Below are positions 9,007-16,432 of a DNA stretch of 44,609 nt, one piece after another. How positions within the stretch are numbered: position 1 is the stretch's first letter; each line of letters begins with the position of its first letter. The stretch covers positions 1 through 44,609 of the forward strand of contig JAUNMV010000007.1 of NCBI GenBank assembly GCA_030531695.1, given 5' to 3'. Both the position numbers and the translations under genes were made by a program. Origin of the DNA: Bacilli bacterium (lineage in GTDB: Bacteria; Bacillota_I; Bacilli_A; RF39; UBA660). The notes below the pieces were generated by a model. The model was not told where the DNA came from and made no database searches. It was given only the letters and a program-made list of their open reading frames with translations.

Positions 9007-9957
9007 ATGTTACAATTTGAAAAACCAATTTATAAAATAACTGATTCTATAGAAAGTAATTTTTATGGAAGATTCGAATTAGAACCATTAGAAAGAGGTT
9101 TCGGTACTACTATAGGTAATGCATTAAGAAGAGTAATGTTATCTTCATTACCAGGTAGTGCAATTAGTAGTATTAAAATCGATGGAATACTTCACGAATT
9201 CCAAACAATCGACGGAGTTTATGAAGATGTAACTACTATTATTTTAAATTTAAAAGGTGTAGTATTTAAGAATTATTCAAATGAAACAAAAACAGTTCGT
9301 ATTAACACTACAAAAGAAGGAGAAGTAACTGCTGGAGATATCGAATGTGATCCAGATGTTGAAGTAATCAATAAAGATAAAGTTATTTGTACTTTATCAA
9401 AAGGTGCTTCATTAAATATGGAAATGACAGTTACAAATGGTCGTGGATACGTTAGAAGTGAAGACAACAAGAAAATCTATGACATTAATAAAAAGGGAGT
9501 TATCGCTGTTGATTCTATTTACTCTCCAATCGAAAGAGTATCTTACGAAGTAGGAAATGCTCGTGTAGGTCAAGATGAAAGTTATGATAAATTAATTTTA
9601 GATGTATGGACAAACGGTTCAATTAAACCAGAAGAAGCAATTGCTTTAGCATCAAGAATCTTAATCGAACATTTCAACATCTTAACTGACTTATCTAGTA
9701 TTGCTGATGTAAGCGGTATGATGATGGAAAAGAAAGAAGATCCAAAAGTTAAAGCTTTAGAAACTTCTATTGAAGATTTAGATTTCTCTGTAAGAGCATA
9801 TAACTGCTTAAAGAGAGCTGGAATTCACACTTTACAAGATTTAGTAAATAACAGTGAATCAGATATGATGAAAATACGTAATTTAGGTAAGAAATCTCTT
9901 AAAGAAGTATTAGACAAGATTAGAGATATGGGTCTAGTATTACGTGACGAAGACTAA
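9007..9957 (+). CDS. rpoA: DNA-directed RNA polymerase subunit alpha
   Basis: A 316-residue alpha subunit. The N-terminal dimerisation domain contains EPLERGFGTTIGNALRRVMLSS (about residues 27-48). A linker follows near residues 235-250, and the C-terminal DNA-binding domain has RAYNCLKRAGIHTLQDL and RNLGKKSLKEV. Length is normal. AGGGAGG precedes the ATG; rplQ follows 18 bases later. Confidence 0.98.
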   Translation: MLQFEKPIYKITDSIESNFYGRFELEPLERGFGTTIGNALRRVMLSSLPGSAISSIKIDGILHEFQTIDGVYEDVTTIILNLKGVVFKNYSNETKTVRINTTKEGEVTAGDIECDPDVEVINKDKVICTLSKGASLNMEMTVTNGRGYVRSEDNKKIYDINKKGVIAVDSIYSPIERVSYEVGNARVGQDESYDKLILDVWTNGSIKPEEAIALASRILIEHFNILTDLSSIADVSGMMMEKKEDPKVKALETSIEDLDFSVRAYNCLKRAGIHTLQDLVNNSESDMMKIRNLGKKSLKEVLDKIRDMGLVLRDED

Positions 9958-9975
9958 GATAAGGAGGAAAATGGT

Positions 9976-10329
9976 ATGGCATATAGAAAATTAGGAAGAG
10001 ATAACAAACATAGAAGAAGTATGCTTGCTACAATGACTAAACAAGTAGTTATGAACGAAAGTATCACTACTACTGAAACTAGAGCCAAAGAAGTACGTAA
10101 AGCTGTTGAAAAAATGGTTACTTACGGAAAAAAAGGTGACTTAGTTGCTCGTCGTAAAGCATTAGCATTCTTACATAACGATACTGAAGTTGTTGAAAAA
10201 ATCTTCAATGACTTAGCTAAACGTTTTGAAAATAGAAATGGTGGATATACTCAAATTTTAAAATTAAATGAAAGACGCGGAGACGACGCTTTAATGGTAG
10301 TTTTAAAGTTTGTTGATGAAGCTAAATAA
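9976..10329 (+). CDS. rplQ: 50S ribosomal protein L17
   Basis: A 117-residue bL17 starting [20 protein letters not shown], with [24 protein letters not shown]. It is the last gene of the alpha operon and is followed by a clear intrinsic terminator. Confidence 0.98.
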   Translation: MAYRKLGRDNKHRRSMLATMTKQVVMNESITTTETRAKEVRKAVEKMVTYGKKGDLVARRKALAFLHNDTEVVEKIFNDLAKRFENRNGGYTQILKLNERRGDDALMVVLKFVDEAK

Positions 10330-10341
10330 TAATATAAATTA

Positions 10342-10364
10342 ACAGTCCTATGGGCTGTTTTTTT
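10342..10364 (+). terminator. intrinsic terminator of the ribosomal operon
   Basis: ACAGTCC, loop TAT, GGGCTGT (one G-U pair), then a run of T. It lies 12 bases after the rplQ stop and closes the long ribosomal transcript. Confidence 0.9.
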
Positions 10365-10389
10365 ATGTATAGTAAAATGAAATATTATT

Positions 10390-10398
10390 TGCTATAAT
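10390..10398 (+). promoter_or_regulatory. extended -10 promoter for the SDR gene
   Basis: TGCTATAAT matches the extended -10 pattern TGnTATAAT. No good -35 is seen, which is common for this class. The expected start is just before the GAGGTGA ribosome binding site. Confidence 0.6.
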
Positions 10399-10419
10399 AA
10401 AAATGTAGAGGTGATTTGT

Positions 10420-11172
10420 TTGAAAGCATTAATAACAGGAGCATCATCTGGAATAGGCCTTGATATGGCTAGATACTTAGCAACAAAAAAATGTGAATTA
10501 ATATTAGTTGCTAGAAGTAAAGAAAAACTTGAAGAGATTCAAGAATCTTTACCAACTAAAGTAACAATAATTGTTGCCGATCTTTCAAATGAACAAAAAG
10601 TTAAAGAACTATATGTTCTTATAAAAAAAGAAAATATTGATATTCTAATTAATAATGCTGGATTCGGTTTATTTGGTGATTTCACTGATACTGATTTAAG
10701 TAAAGAGTTAGAAATGATTGATGTTAATATTAGAGCTGTTCATGTACTAACAAAATTCGTATTAAGAGATATGGAAAAGAAACAATCTGGATATATATTA
10801 AATGTAGCAAGTAGTGCTGGATTTGTTCCAGGACCTTTAATGGCTACATATTATGCAACTAAAGCATATGTTTATAGATTAACAGAAGCTATAGCAGAAG
10901 AACAAAGAGTAAAGAAAACTGGAGTTAAGATTTCTTGTCTTTGTCCAGGGCCTGTCGCAACAAATTTCCAAAATGTTGCTGATGTTAAATTTACTGTTAA
11001 ACCATTAAGCAGTAGTTATGTTGCTAAGTATGCAATTGATGAAATGTTCAAAGGTAAGATTTGTATTGTACCTGGATTTAAAATGAAACTTGCAAAGTTC
11101 TGTGAAAGATTTGCATCAGATAGATTTATGGCAAAACTTGCCTATAATTTTCAAAAGAAGAAAGCTAAATAA
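10420..11172 (+). CDS. short-chain dehydrogenase/reductase
   Basis: A 250-residue classical SDR. The NAD(P) binding motif TGASSGIG is at residues 6-13, NNAG near 87-90, and the catalytic Ser and YYATK (Tyr-x-x-x-Lys) near 144-160. A C-terminal basic tail ends the protein. The substrate cannot be read from sequence. The TTG at 10420 is chosen because it lies five bases after GAGGTGA; the alternative GTG at 10411 falls inside that site. Confidence 0.85.
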   Translation: MKALITGASSGIGLDMARYLATKKCELILVARSKEKLEEIQESLPTKVTIIVADLSNEQKVKELYVLIKKENIDILINNAGFGLFGDFTDTDLSKELEMIDVNIRAVHVLTKFVLRDMEKKQSGYILNVASSAGFVPGPLMATYYATKAYVYRLTEAIAEEQRVKKTGVKISCLCPGPVATNFQNVADVKFTVKPLSSSYVAKYAIDEMFKGKICIVPGFKMKLAKFCERFASDRFMAKLAYNFQKKKAK

Positions 11173-11188
11173 AAGTTGGCTTTTTTTT
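11162..11188 (+). terminator. intrinsic terminator overlapping the SDR stop
   Basis: AAGCTAA pairs with TTGGCTT (one G-U pair), followed by at least eight T. The first arm includes the last codons and the stop codon of the SDR. A TATAAT at 11199-11204 probably serves the next operon. Confidence 0.8.
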
Positions 11189-11228
11189 CTTCTTATTATA
11201 TAATAAAGGATGTACTGGAGGTGGGGTT

Positions 11229-12023
11229 ATGGTTAAATGTATTGATATTACTGGCTTAAATTACATAAATATTTTTAAAAATTTATCATTTAGTATCGAG
11301 AAAAACAATATAACTTCGCTATCAGGACCTAATAATTCTGGTAAAACAGTTTTATTAAAAATTTTATCTAAACAAATAAATACAGATGGAACTATAAACG
11401 TATTAGATAAGAACATTAACGATTATAAAATAACAGATTATTATAAAATAGTTAAAACAATAATTCCTTTAGAAGAAATATTTTACTATGACACAGTTGA
11501 AGAAGAATTAAATTATTACATAAATCAATTATTCTTGAGTAAAGAAGAAACAAATAAGAGATTAAAGAATATTCAAAAAAATCTCTTTATAAATAAAATT
11601 AAGAAGAAACAAATAAAAGAATTAACTGATAGTGAGAAAGTTATATTACAACTAGCACTAGCGGTGGCATCCATGCCTAAGATAATTCTTATAGATGATT
11701 TAACATATTATTTAGAACATGACGATATGAAAAAAATAATAAGCTATTTCAGATATCTAATAAAAAACTACGATGTAACAATCCTAATTAATTCAACTAG
11801 ACTAGAAGATATCCTAGAAACTGATAATTTATACATACTATCAGATAGTGAAATAATATTACAAGGAAAGCCTCTAGAAATATTACAAAAAGATAATATA
11901 TTAAATAAAGCGGGAATTAAAGTACCGTTTATGATAGATTTATCAGTAAAATTAAAAGATTATAACTTAATAGATGAAGTAGAACTAGATATAAACAGGA
12001 TGATTAAAAGACTATGGAATTAG
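11229..12023 (+). CDS. degenerate ABC ATPase, EcfA1-like
   Basis: A 264-residue ABC ATPase in the position of ecfA1 (after rplQ, before truA). The Walker A motif is GPNNSGKT (near residues 33-40), with Lys and Thr intact. The signature motif is LTDSEK instead of LSGGQ, Walker B reads IDD (catalytic Glu changed to Asp), and the switch His is replaced (NSTRLED). ECF transporters take up vitamins using two ATPases, EcfT and a substrate-binding S component. The gene overlaps the next ATPase by ten bases. Family assignment is by context and fold; activity is doubtful. Confidence 0.75.
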   Translation: MVKCIDITGLNYINIFKNLSFSIEKNNITSLSGPNNSGKTVLLKILSKQINTDGTINVLDKNINDYKITDYYKIVKTIIPLEEIFYYDTVEEELNYYINQLFLSKEETNKRLKNIQKNLFINKIKKKQIKELTDSEKVILQLALAVASMPKIILIDDLTYYLEHDDMKKIISYFRYLIKNYDVTILINSTRLEDILETDNLYILSDSEIILQGKPLEILQKDNILNKAGIKVPFMIDLSVKLKDYNLIDEVELDINRMIKRLWN

Positions 12024-12805
12024 TTTTCCTAAATCATAAAGTAGAAGAAGAAAACATTAATCTAGTTGTACATCATAATACTATTACAGGTTTAGTAAAC
12101 GACAGTAATAAAACTATATTCAATCTTTTAAGTTTAAAAAAGATTGGAAGGGGTCAAATAATAATTAATAATGATAAAGTTGCTAAAGATGAAATCTTTA
12201 TAAATCAAAAGAGAATTTCTGAAGTAACTGATAATATAATCTTTCCAGTATATGTTAATACTGTGGAAGAGTTAATGAATAATTACTTACGTATATATAA
12301 TCTTAATGTCAAAGATCCATCAAAGAAATTAAAAGATTCATTAAAGATAGTTGGACTAGATGAAGAATATATTTCTCATGAAGTAAATACATTATCTTCA
12401 TCAGAAAAGAAATTAATTACAATAGCAATAGGTTTATTATCCAATCCAGATACATTAATACTAGAAGAACCATTTAAGTACTTAGATTTAAAACAAGAAA
12501 AAAGACTATATATGTTACTACAAAAATTTAAGGAACAGTATAATAAGACTATTATAATAAAATCAGATAATTCAGATATTATATATAAATATACAGAAGA
12601 AGTAATTATTGTTAAAAACAATAATATATTAATAGATGGAGATACTAAAGAAGTATACCAAAGAGTAGATTTCTTAAAAAGAAATGGAATAAATATACCA
12701 GAGATAGTTATGATAACTTATCTAGCTAAGAAAGATAAAGAAGTTAAGATAGATTATCATAAAGATATAAGAGATATAATTAAAGATATATATAAACATG
12801 TTTAG
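12014..12805 (+). CDS. degenerate ABC ATPase, EcfA2-like
   Basis: A 263-residue partner of the preceding ATPase. The P-loop is GLVNDSNKT: the glycine before the invariant Lys is Asn. The signature is LSSSEKK, Walker B is LILEEP (Asp replaced by Glu, catalytic Glu kept), and no switch His is seen. The C-terminal EIVMITYLAKK region fits the EcfA tail. No ecfT follows; truA begins eight bases later with AGGAGG. The two proteins decay in different motifs, so a heterodimer could share residues, but this is inference. Confidence 0.72.
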   Translation: MELVFLNHKVEEENINLVVHHNTITGLVNDSNKTIFNLLSLKKIGRGQIIINNDKVAKDEIFINQKRISEVTDNIIFPVYVNTVEELMNNYLRIYNLNVKDPSKKLKDSLKIVGLDEEYISHEVNTLSSSEKKLITIAIGLLSNPDTLILEEPFKYLDLKQEKRLYMLLQKFKEQYNKTIIIKSDNSDIIYKYTEEVIIVKNNNILIDGDTKEVYQRVDFLKRNGINIPEIVMITYLAKKDKEVKIDYHKDIRDIIKDIYKHV

Positions 12806-12813
12806 GAGGTAAT

Positions 12814-13560
12814 ATGAGATACTTAATAAAGTTTTCCTATGATGGAACTAATTACTCAGGATTTCAAACTCAAAGTGGCTTAAATACCATTCAAGAAAAA
12901 TTAGAAGAAGCTTTAAGTAAAGTAAATGATAAACCTACTAAAATAGTCGCAACAGGAAGAACAGATAAAGGGGTACATGCACTATGTCAGTGTGGACATG
13001 CAGATATTGATGTTAATATAAATGAATATAAATTAAAAAGAGCACTTAATAGTAATCTTCCAGAAGATATTCATGTTATAGAGACAAAACAAGTACCAGA
13101 TGATTTCCATGCTAGATATAACATTAAACAAAAAGAATATAGATATATTATCTCTTTAGGAGAATATAATCCATTAGAGAGAAACTATGTCTTTCAATAT
13201 AATTATAAATTAGACGTAGATGCTATGAAAAAAGCTATAAAGTACTTTGAAGGTTCTCATGACTTTAGAGCTTTTGTAACAGATAATAAAGAAAAAGAAA
13301 ATTGTATTAGAACAATATACAAAACAGATATTATAGAAGAGAATAATAAACTTACAATAATATTTATAGGTGATGGCTTCTTAAGATATCAAGTAAGAAA
13401 TATGGTAGGTTACTTAATAAAAGTAGGAGAAGATAAAGTGTCTCCTGAAACTGTTATAGATGTAATTGAAAGTAAAGATAGAACTAAATCAGGTAAAACT
13501 GCACCAGCAGAAGGCTTATATCTTTATAATGTAGAATATAAGGAGAATATAAATGAATGA
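12814..13560 (+). CDS. truA: tRNA pseudouridine(38-40) synthase TruA
   Basis: A 248-residue TruA. The catalytic Asp lies in ATGRTDKGVHA (near residues 47-57); FHARYNIKQKEYRY and the C-terminal FIGDGFLRYQVRNMVGYL are diagnostic. It modifies the anticodon arm of tRNA. It ends in TGA, showing that TGA is a stop here. The end overlaps the next small gene by eight bases. Confidence 0.96.
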   Translation: MRYLIKFSYDGTNYSGFQTQSGLNTIQEKLEEALSKVNDKPTKIVATGRTDKGVHALCQCGHADIDVNINEYKLKRALNSNLPEDIHVIETKQVPDDFHARYNIKQKEYRYIISLGEYNPLERNYVFQYNYKLDVDAMKKAIKYFEGSHDFRAFVTDNKEKENCIRTIYKTDIIEENNKLTIIFIGDGFLRYQVRNMVGYLIKVGEDKVSPETVIDVIESKDRTKSGKTAPAEGLYLYNVEYKENINE

Positions 13561-13822
13561 TACAACATTAACCTTAGGTACAAGTACAACACTAGATTTA
13601 TTAAAAGTAGATGAAGATACAAAATCATCATTATTAACAACCACAACTACGTCTTTAACATCAGCTCATCCAATTAATAATTATCACTATCACTATTATT
13701 ATGCTAATAGTTATATCGAATCATTATCAGAAGACCAATTAGCAACTGCTGATGAATTATTAAAACAAAAAGAGCTAGAATTAGAAAAACCTAAGCAATT
13801 AGTAATAACTAAGCAATCATAA
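13553..13822 (+). CDS. small unrecognised protein with a YIESL-QLA motif
   Basis: An 89-residue protein starting inside the end of truA, behind AAGGAG. A Thr/Ser/Leu-rich N-terminal half is followed by a His/Tyr patch (NYHYHYYY) and then SYIESLSEDQLATADELL, predicted helical. The same ESL-x-x-x-QLA block occurs in the protein at 14645-14983. No signal peptide is evident. Its stop lies inside the following terminator. No known family was recognised. Confidence 0.7.
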   Translation: MNDTTLTLGTSTTLDLLKVDEDTKSSLLTTTTTSLTSAHPINNYHYHYYYANSYIESLSEDQLATADELLKQKELELEKPKQLVITKQS

Positions 13823-13835
13823 GATTGCTTTTTTT
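13811..13835 (+). terminator. intrinsic terminator
   Basis: AAGCAATC, loop ATAA, GATTGCTT, then seven T. It ends the ecfA-like/truA transcript. The second arm also contains the -35 of the next promoter. Confidence 0.88.
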
Positions 13836-13853
13836 GTTGGAATATGTTATAAT
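13825..13853 (+). promoter_or_regulatory. promoter for the 13888 gene, -35 within the terminator
   Basis: TTGCTT (13825-13830), a 17-base spacer and TATAAT (13848-13853), with TG one base upstream (extended -10). The -35 box overlaps the terminator stem, a compact boundary between transcripts. Confidence 0.7.
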
Positions 13854-13887
13854 ATAGGGCATTCGAGTGAGTAAAAGGGGTAATTCT

Positions 13888-14643
13888 ATGGAAGAGATAG
13901 ATTATAAGAAAAAAATACGAACTTGTGAAAAATTAGGGGCTAAAAAATTCCAAAAAGTAGTCTTCAAAGTAGAAGATATAAAATGGAAAGTAGTAAAAAA
14001 ATTAATACCAAATTATATTTCCTTTGGAGATAAGCTTATTGAAAAAAGTCGAGATAAAAAGATAAAAAGAGCAAAAAATGAAGAAGAGATATCTGCAATA
14101 AAAAGAAATGCAGCTCTACAAAAGATGGCTCTAAGAAAAGAATATAATAATAAAGAGAATATGAATTATCATATTAATAAAAATAAACCAACTGAGTTTC
14201 TAAGAGAACTAAATTGGAATAAGAATATTCACAAAAGAAATCTTATTTGGAATAGTATCTTATTACCAACAAGTATAGGTTTATCAATAGCAGGTGTTTG
14301 GCCAGCTATACCATTTGCTATCTATCAAGTAGCAAGTACATTTATAAACTTTCAATGTGTAAATGTTCAAAACTATAATATCTATAGAATAAAAAGAATA
14401 GAAGAAAAATTAAAGAAAAAAGAAGAAAAAGACTTAGAAGAAAAAATAGAAAAATATAAAGATGGATATCAAGTAATCGGAGATAAGATTGAAGAGAAAA
14501 AAGATATCGTAAATATAGATGAAATAGTTAATAGTATTACATCAATTGATCAATTAAAACAAATAAGAGAACTATTAACGAATGAACAAGCTAAAAGAAA
14601 TATCAACAAAGTTGATGTTACTAATAAAAAAGGAGGAAAATAA
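13888..14643 (+). CDS. unrecognised membrane protein with charged helical ends
   Basis: A 251-residue protein. A Lys/Glu-rich N-terminal 115 residues is followed by a hydrophobic hairpin (about residues 128-165, ILLPTSIGLSIAGVWPAIPF), then a charged coiled-coil-like stretch rich in KKKEEK and a C-terminal helix with TSIDQLKQIRELL. The ATG at 13888 is chosen because AGGGG lies seven bases upstream; an in-frame GTG at 13867 lacks a site. No family recognised. It sits between two genes that share a motif. Confidence 0.7.
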   Translation: MEEIDYKKKIRTCEKLGAKKFQKVVFKVEDIKWKVVKKLIPNYISFGDKLIEKSRDKKIKRAKNEEEISAIKRNAALQKMALRKEYNNKENMNYHINKNKPTEFLRELNWNKNIHKRNLIWNSILLPTSIGLSIAGVWPAIPFAIYQVASTFINFQCVNVQNYNIYRIKRIEEKLKKKEEKDLEEKIEKYKDGYQVIGDKIEEKKDIVNIDEIVNSITSIDQLKQIRELLTNEQAKRNINKVDVTNKKGGK

Positions 14644-14644
14644 A

Positions 14645-14983
14645 ATGGTTATATCAGGAAATTCATTATTAGGAGGTACTACTGTAGCAGGAGTTGGATA
14701 TGGAGCATATAGATTATGTGATAATACTATTGTAAATGGTAAATTCGATAAATTACGTGCAGTAAAACCTGGAATAACATCAATAGCAACAGGTGTTACA
14801 ACAACAGTTGTATCTGCATATTCTGCAGGTAGACAAGCATCTCATCAAACAGCTAGTGCTTATGTTGAATCATTAAATGATCAACAATTAGCAAGCTTAG
14901 TTGAAATGTTAGATGAAAAAGAAAAAACAATGTCAGATGTAGTTAGTTTAGAAGAATCTAAAACTATGATAAAAAGAATATAA
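14645..14983 (+). CDS. small unrecognised protein with a YVESL-QLA motif
   Basis: A 112-residue protein, with AAAGGAGG upstream of the ATG at 14645 and an overlap-free junction with the previous gene. The first half is Gly/Ala/Thr-rich with two weakly hydrophobic stretches (GGTTVAGVGYGAY and GITSIATGVTTTVVSAYSAG), as in small membrane-interacting proteins. The C-terminal part has AYVESLNDQQLASLVEML, matching the protein at 13553-13822. Function unknown. Confidence 0.7.
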   Translation: MVISGNSLLGGTTVAGVGYGAYRLCDNTIVNGKFDKLRAVKPGITSIATGVTTTVVSAYSAGRQASHQTASAYVESLNDQQLASLVEMLDEKEKTMSDVVSLEESKTMIKRI

Positions 14984-15009
14984 TTTTGTTGTAAATCAAC
15001 AAAAAAGTA

Positions 15010-15038
15010 TTGATTTTTAATTGTATATTTAGTATAAT
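15010..15038 (+). promoter_or_regulatory. rplM: promoter of rplM-rpsI
   Basis: TTGATT (15010-15015), a 17-base spacer and TATAAT (15033-15038). One of the best matches to the vegetative consensus in this window. The transcript would start near 15045 and carry a leader of about 70 bases. Confidence 0.8.
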
Positions 15039-15044
15039 TTTAAT

Positions 15045-15116
15045 CGGTACATTCGACATCCCCACATAAATTGGACCCTGGGAAAGTCTAATTTAATAGG
15101 ATTAAGGAGAAAAAAT
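15045..15116 (+). promoter_or_regulatory. rplM: probable L13-type autoregulatory leader
   Basis: The leader contains AAATTGGAC (15068-15076) pairing with GTCTAATTT (15086-15094, one G-U pair), with a CCCTGGGAA loop, and an upstream CATCCCC that could pair with the loop GGG. An L13 leader that controls rplM-rpsI is known in Bacillota; position and compact fold fit. A covariance search with that family would decide. Confidence 0.55.
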
Positions 15117-15548
15117 ATGAATAGTTATATGCAAAAGAAAGAAACTGTAGAACGTAAATGGTATGTTATCGATGCTGAAGGAAAATCTTTAGGTCGTGTT
15201 GCTACATTAGCAGCTACATACTTACGTGGAAAAAACAAACCAACTTACACTCCAAACATTGATTGTGGAGACAACATTATTATCATCAATGCACAAAAAG
15301 TTAATTTAACTGGAAATAAATTAGATGATAAAATGTATTATAATCACTCTCAATACACTGGTGGTTTAAGAGAAAGAAACGCTAGAACAATGAGAGAAGA
15401 ATTCCCTGTTGAAATGATGGAAAGAGCTGTTAAAGGTATGCTTCCACACAACAGATTAGGAAGACAAATGTATAAGAAATTATTTGTTTATGCTGGTAGT
15501 GAACATAAACAACAAGCACAAAAACCAGAAGTGCTAGAAGTTAAGTAG
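15117..15548 (+). CDS. rplM: 50S ribosomal protein L13
   Basis: A 143-residue uL13 with [19 protein letters not shown] near the N-terminus, and [18 protein letters not shown] and [14 protein letters not shown] near the C-terminus. It is an early large-subunit assembly protein. AAGGAG lies upstream, and rpsI follows by 13 bases. Confidence 0.98.
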   Translation: MNSYMQKKETVERKWYVIDAEGKSLGRVATLAATYLRGKNKPTYTPNIDCGDNIIIINAQKVNLTGNKLDDKMYYNHSQYTGGLRERNARTMREEFPVEMMERAVKGMLPHNRLGRQMYKKLFVYAGSEHKQQAQKPEVLEVK

Positions 15549-15561
15549 GAGGGTTTAAGTT

Positions 15562-15984
15562 ATGGCAAAAGAAATAAAGAAATATACTGGAACTGGTCGT
15601 AGAAAGACAAGTGTTGCTAGAGTTACTTTAACTCCAGGAAAAGGAAAAATAACTGTAAATGGTCGTGATGTTGATCAATATTTTACAGATAAATTATTAG
15701 TATTAGATTTATGCCAACCATTAGAAGTAACTAATACAAGAGAAATGTTCGATGTAGAAGTTAAAGTAAATGGTGGTGGATTAACTGGTCAAGCAGGAGC
15801 TACAAGATTAGGTATCACTAGAGCTTTATTAGCTTATGATGCTACTACTCCAGCTGATTCTGAAAATAGCTTTAGAAAAATTCTTAAAGCTAAAGGTCTT
15901 ATTACTAGAGATTCTCGTAAGAAAGAACGTAAGAAACCAGGTTTAAAGAAAGCACGTCGTGCACCACAATTCTCAAAACGTTAA
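15562..15984 (+). CDS. rpsI: 30S ribosomal protein S9
   Basis: A 140-residue uS9: [20 protein letters not shown] near the start and the C-terminal [14 protein letters not shown], whose last Arg reaches the P-site tRNA. It ends the rplM-rpsI operon; a strong terminator follows. Confidence 0.98.
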   Translation: MAKEIKKYTGTGRRKTSVARVTLTPGKGKITVNGRDVDQYFTDKLLVLDLCQPLEVTNTREMFDVEVKVNGGGLTGQAGATRLGITRALLAYDATTPADSENSFRKILKAKGLITRDSRKKERKKPGLKKARRAPQFSKR

Positions 15985-15997
15985 TACAGTTTATTCG

Positions 15998-16024
15998 AGT
16001 ACTGCTTATGCAGTACTTTTTTTT
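15998..16024 (+). terminator. intrinsic terminator of rplM-rpsI
   Basis: AGTACTGC, loop TTAT, GCAGTACT, then a run of T: a perfect eight-pair stem 13 bases after the rpsI stop. Confidence 0.93.
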
Positions 16025-16048
16025 GCATATAATTTAGTGGAGGTGTAT

Positions 16049-16354
16049 ATGAATAATATTTTATTCCAACAAATACTCACTACATCCATTGTATTAAGTG
16101 GAATAACTTGTACTTTTATACAGAAAACAAAAGGTTTATTTAAAACATCTAAATATCTAATCTTGTATTCACTAATAATAAATATACTATTTAGTATAAT
16201 TTTCTCTTATTCATTTACCAAATTAAAACTACCAGAGTGCTTATGGACAGGGTTATTTTCATTTATAGGTGCAGACACAATCTATAAATCATTAGAAGGT
16301 AGATTATCCACACACAGATATATAAGAAATAAAAAGAAAAATATTAATCAATAA
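16049..16354 (+). CDS. small membrane protein, possibly holin-like
   Basis: A 101-residue protein with three hydrophobic segments (about residues 8-24, 36-53 and 64-76), a LWTGLFSFIGADTIYKSLEGRL stretch and a basic C-terminus ending NKKKNINQ. The size, membrane segments and basic tail resemble phage holins, but no signature confirms it. The ATG at 16049 follows GTGGAGGTG. It lies between rpsI and the type VII secretion genes and could be an accessory to them. Confidence 0.6.
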   Translation: MNNILFQQILTTSIVLSGITCTFIQKTKGLFKTSKYLILYSLIINILFSIIFSYSFTKLKLPECLWTGLFSFIGADTIYKSLEGRLSTHRYIRNKKKNINQ

Positions 16355-16368
16355 CGATATCTAAATTG

Positions 16369-16397
16369 TTGTAAAAAAAAGAAAAAAAAGTTATAAT
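16369..16397 (+). promoter_or_regulatory. promoter of the type VII secretion locus
   Basis: TTGTAA (16369-16374), a 17-base A-rich spacer and TATAAT (16392-16397). The start would be about 30 bases before the essC ATG, which has GGGGTGA as ribosome binding site. Confidence 0.65.
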
Positions 16398-16432
16398 GTC
16401 TATAGAATAGGATACTATCGGGGTGAACTATA

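Noticed and set aside
8628..9008. A 126-codon minus-strand frame opposite rpsK
   Set aside because: It lies wholly over a well-conserved ribosomal protein gene, has no ribosome binding site and encodes an implausible hydrophobic sequence.
13540..13562. Recoded TGA (Trp) as in mycoplasmas
   Set aside because: truA ends naturally at TGA, and reading through gives no protein-like sequence; tryptophans in conserved positions use TGG.
14981..15005. TTTGTTG-TAAAT-CAACAAA as terminator before rplM
   Set aside because: On the plus strand the stem is weak and followed by A rather than T, so it is not a convincing terminator.
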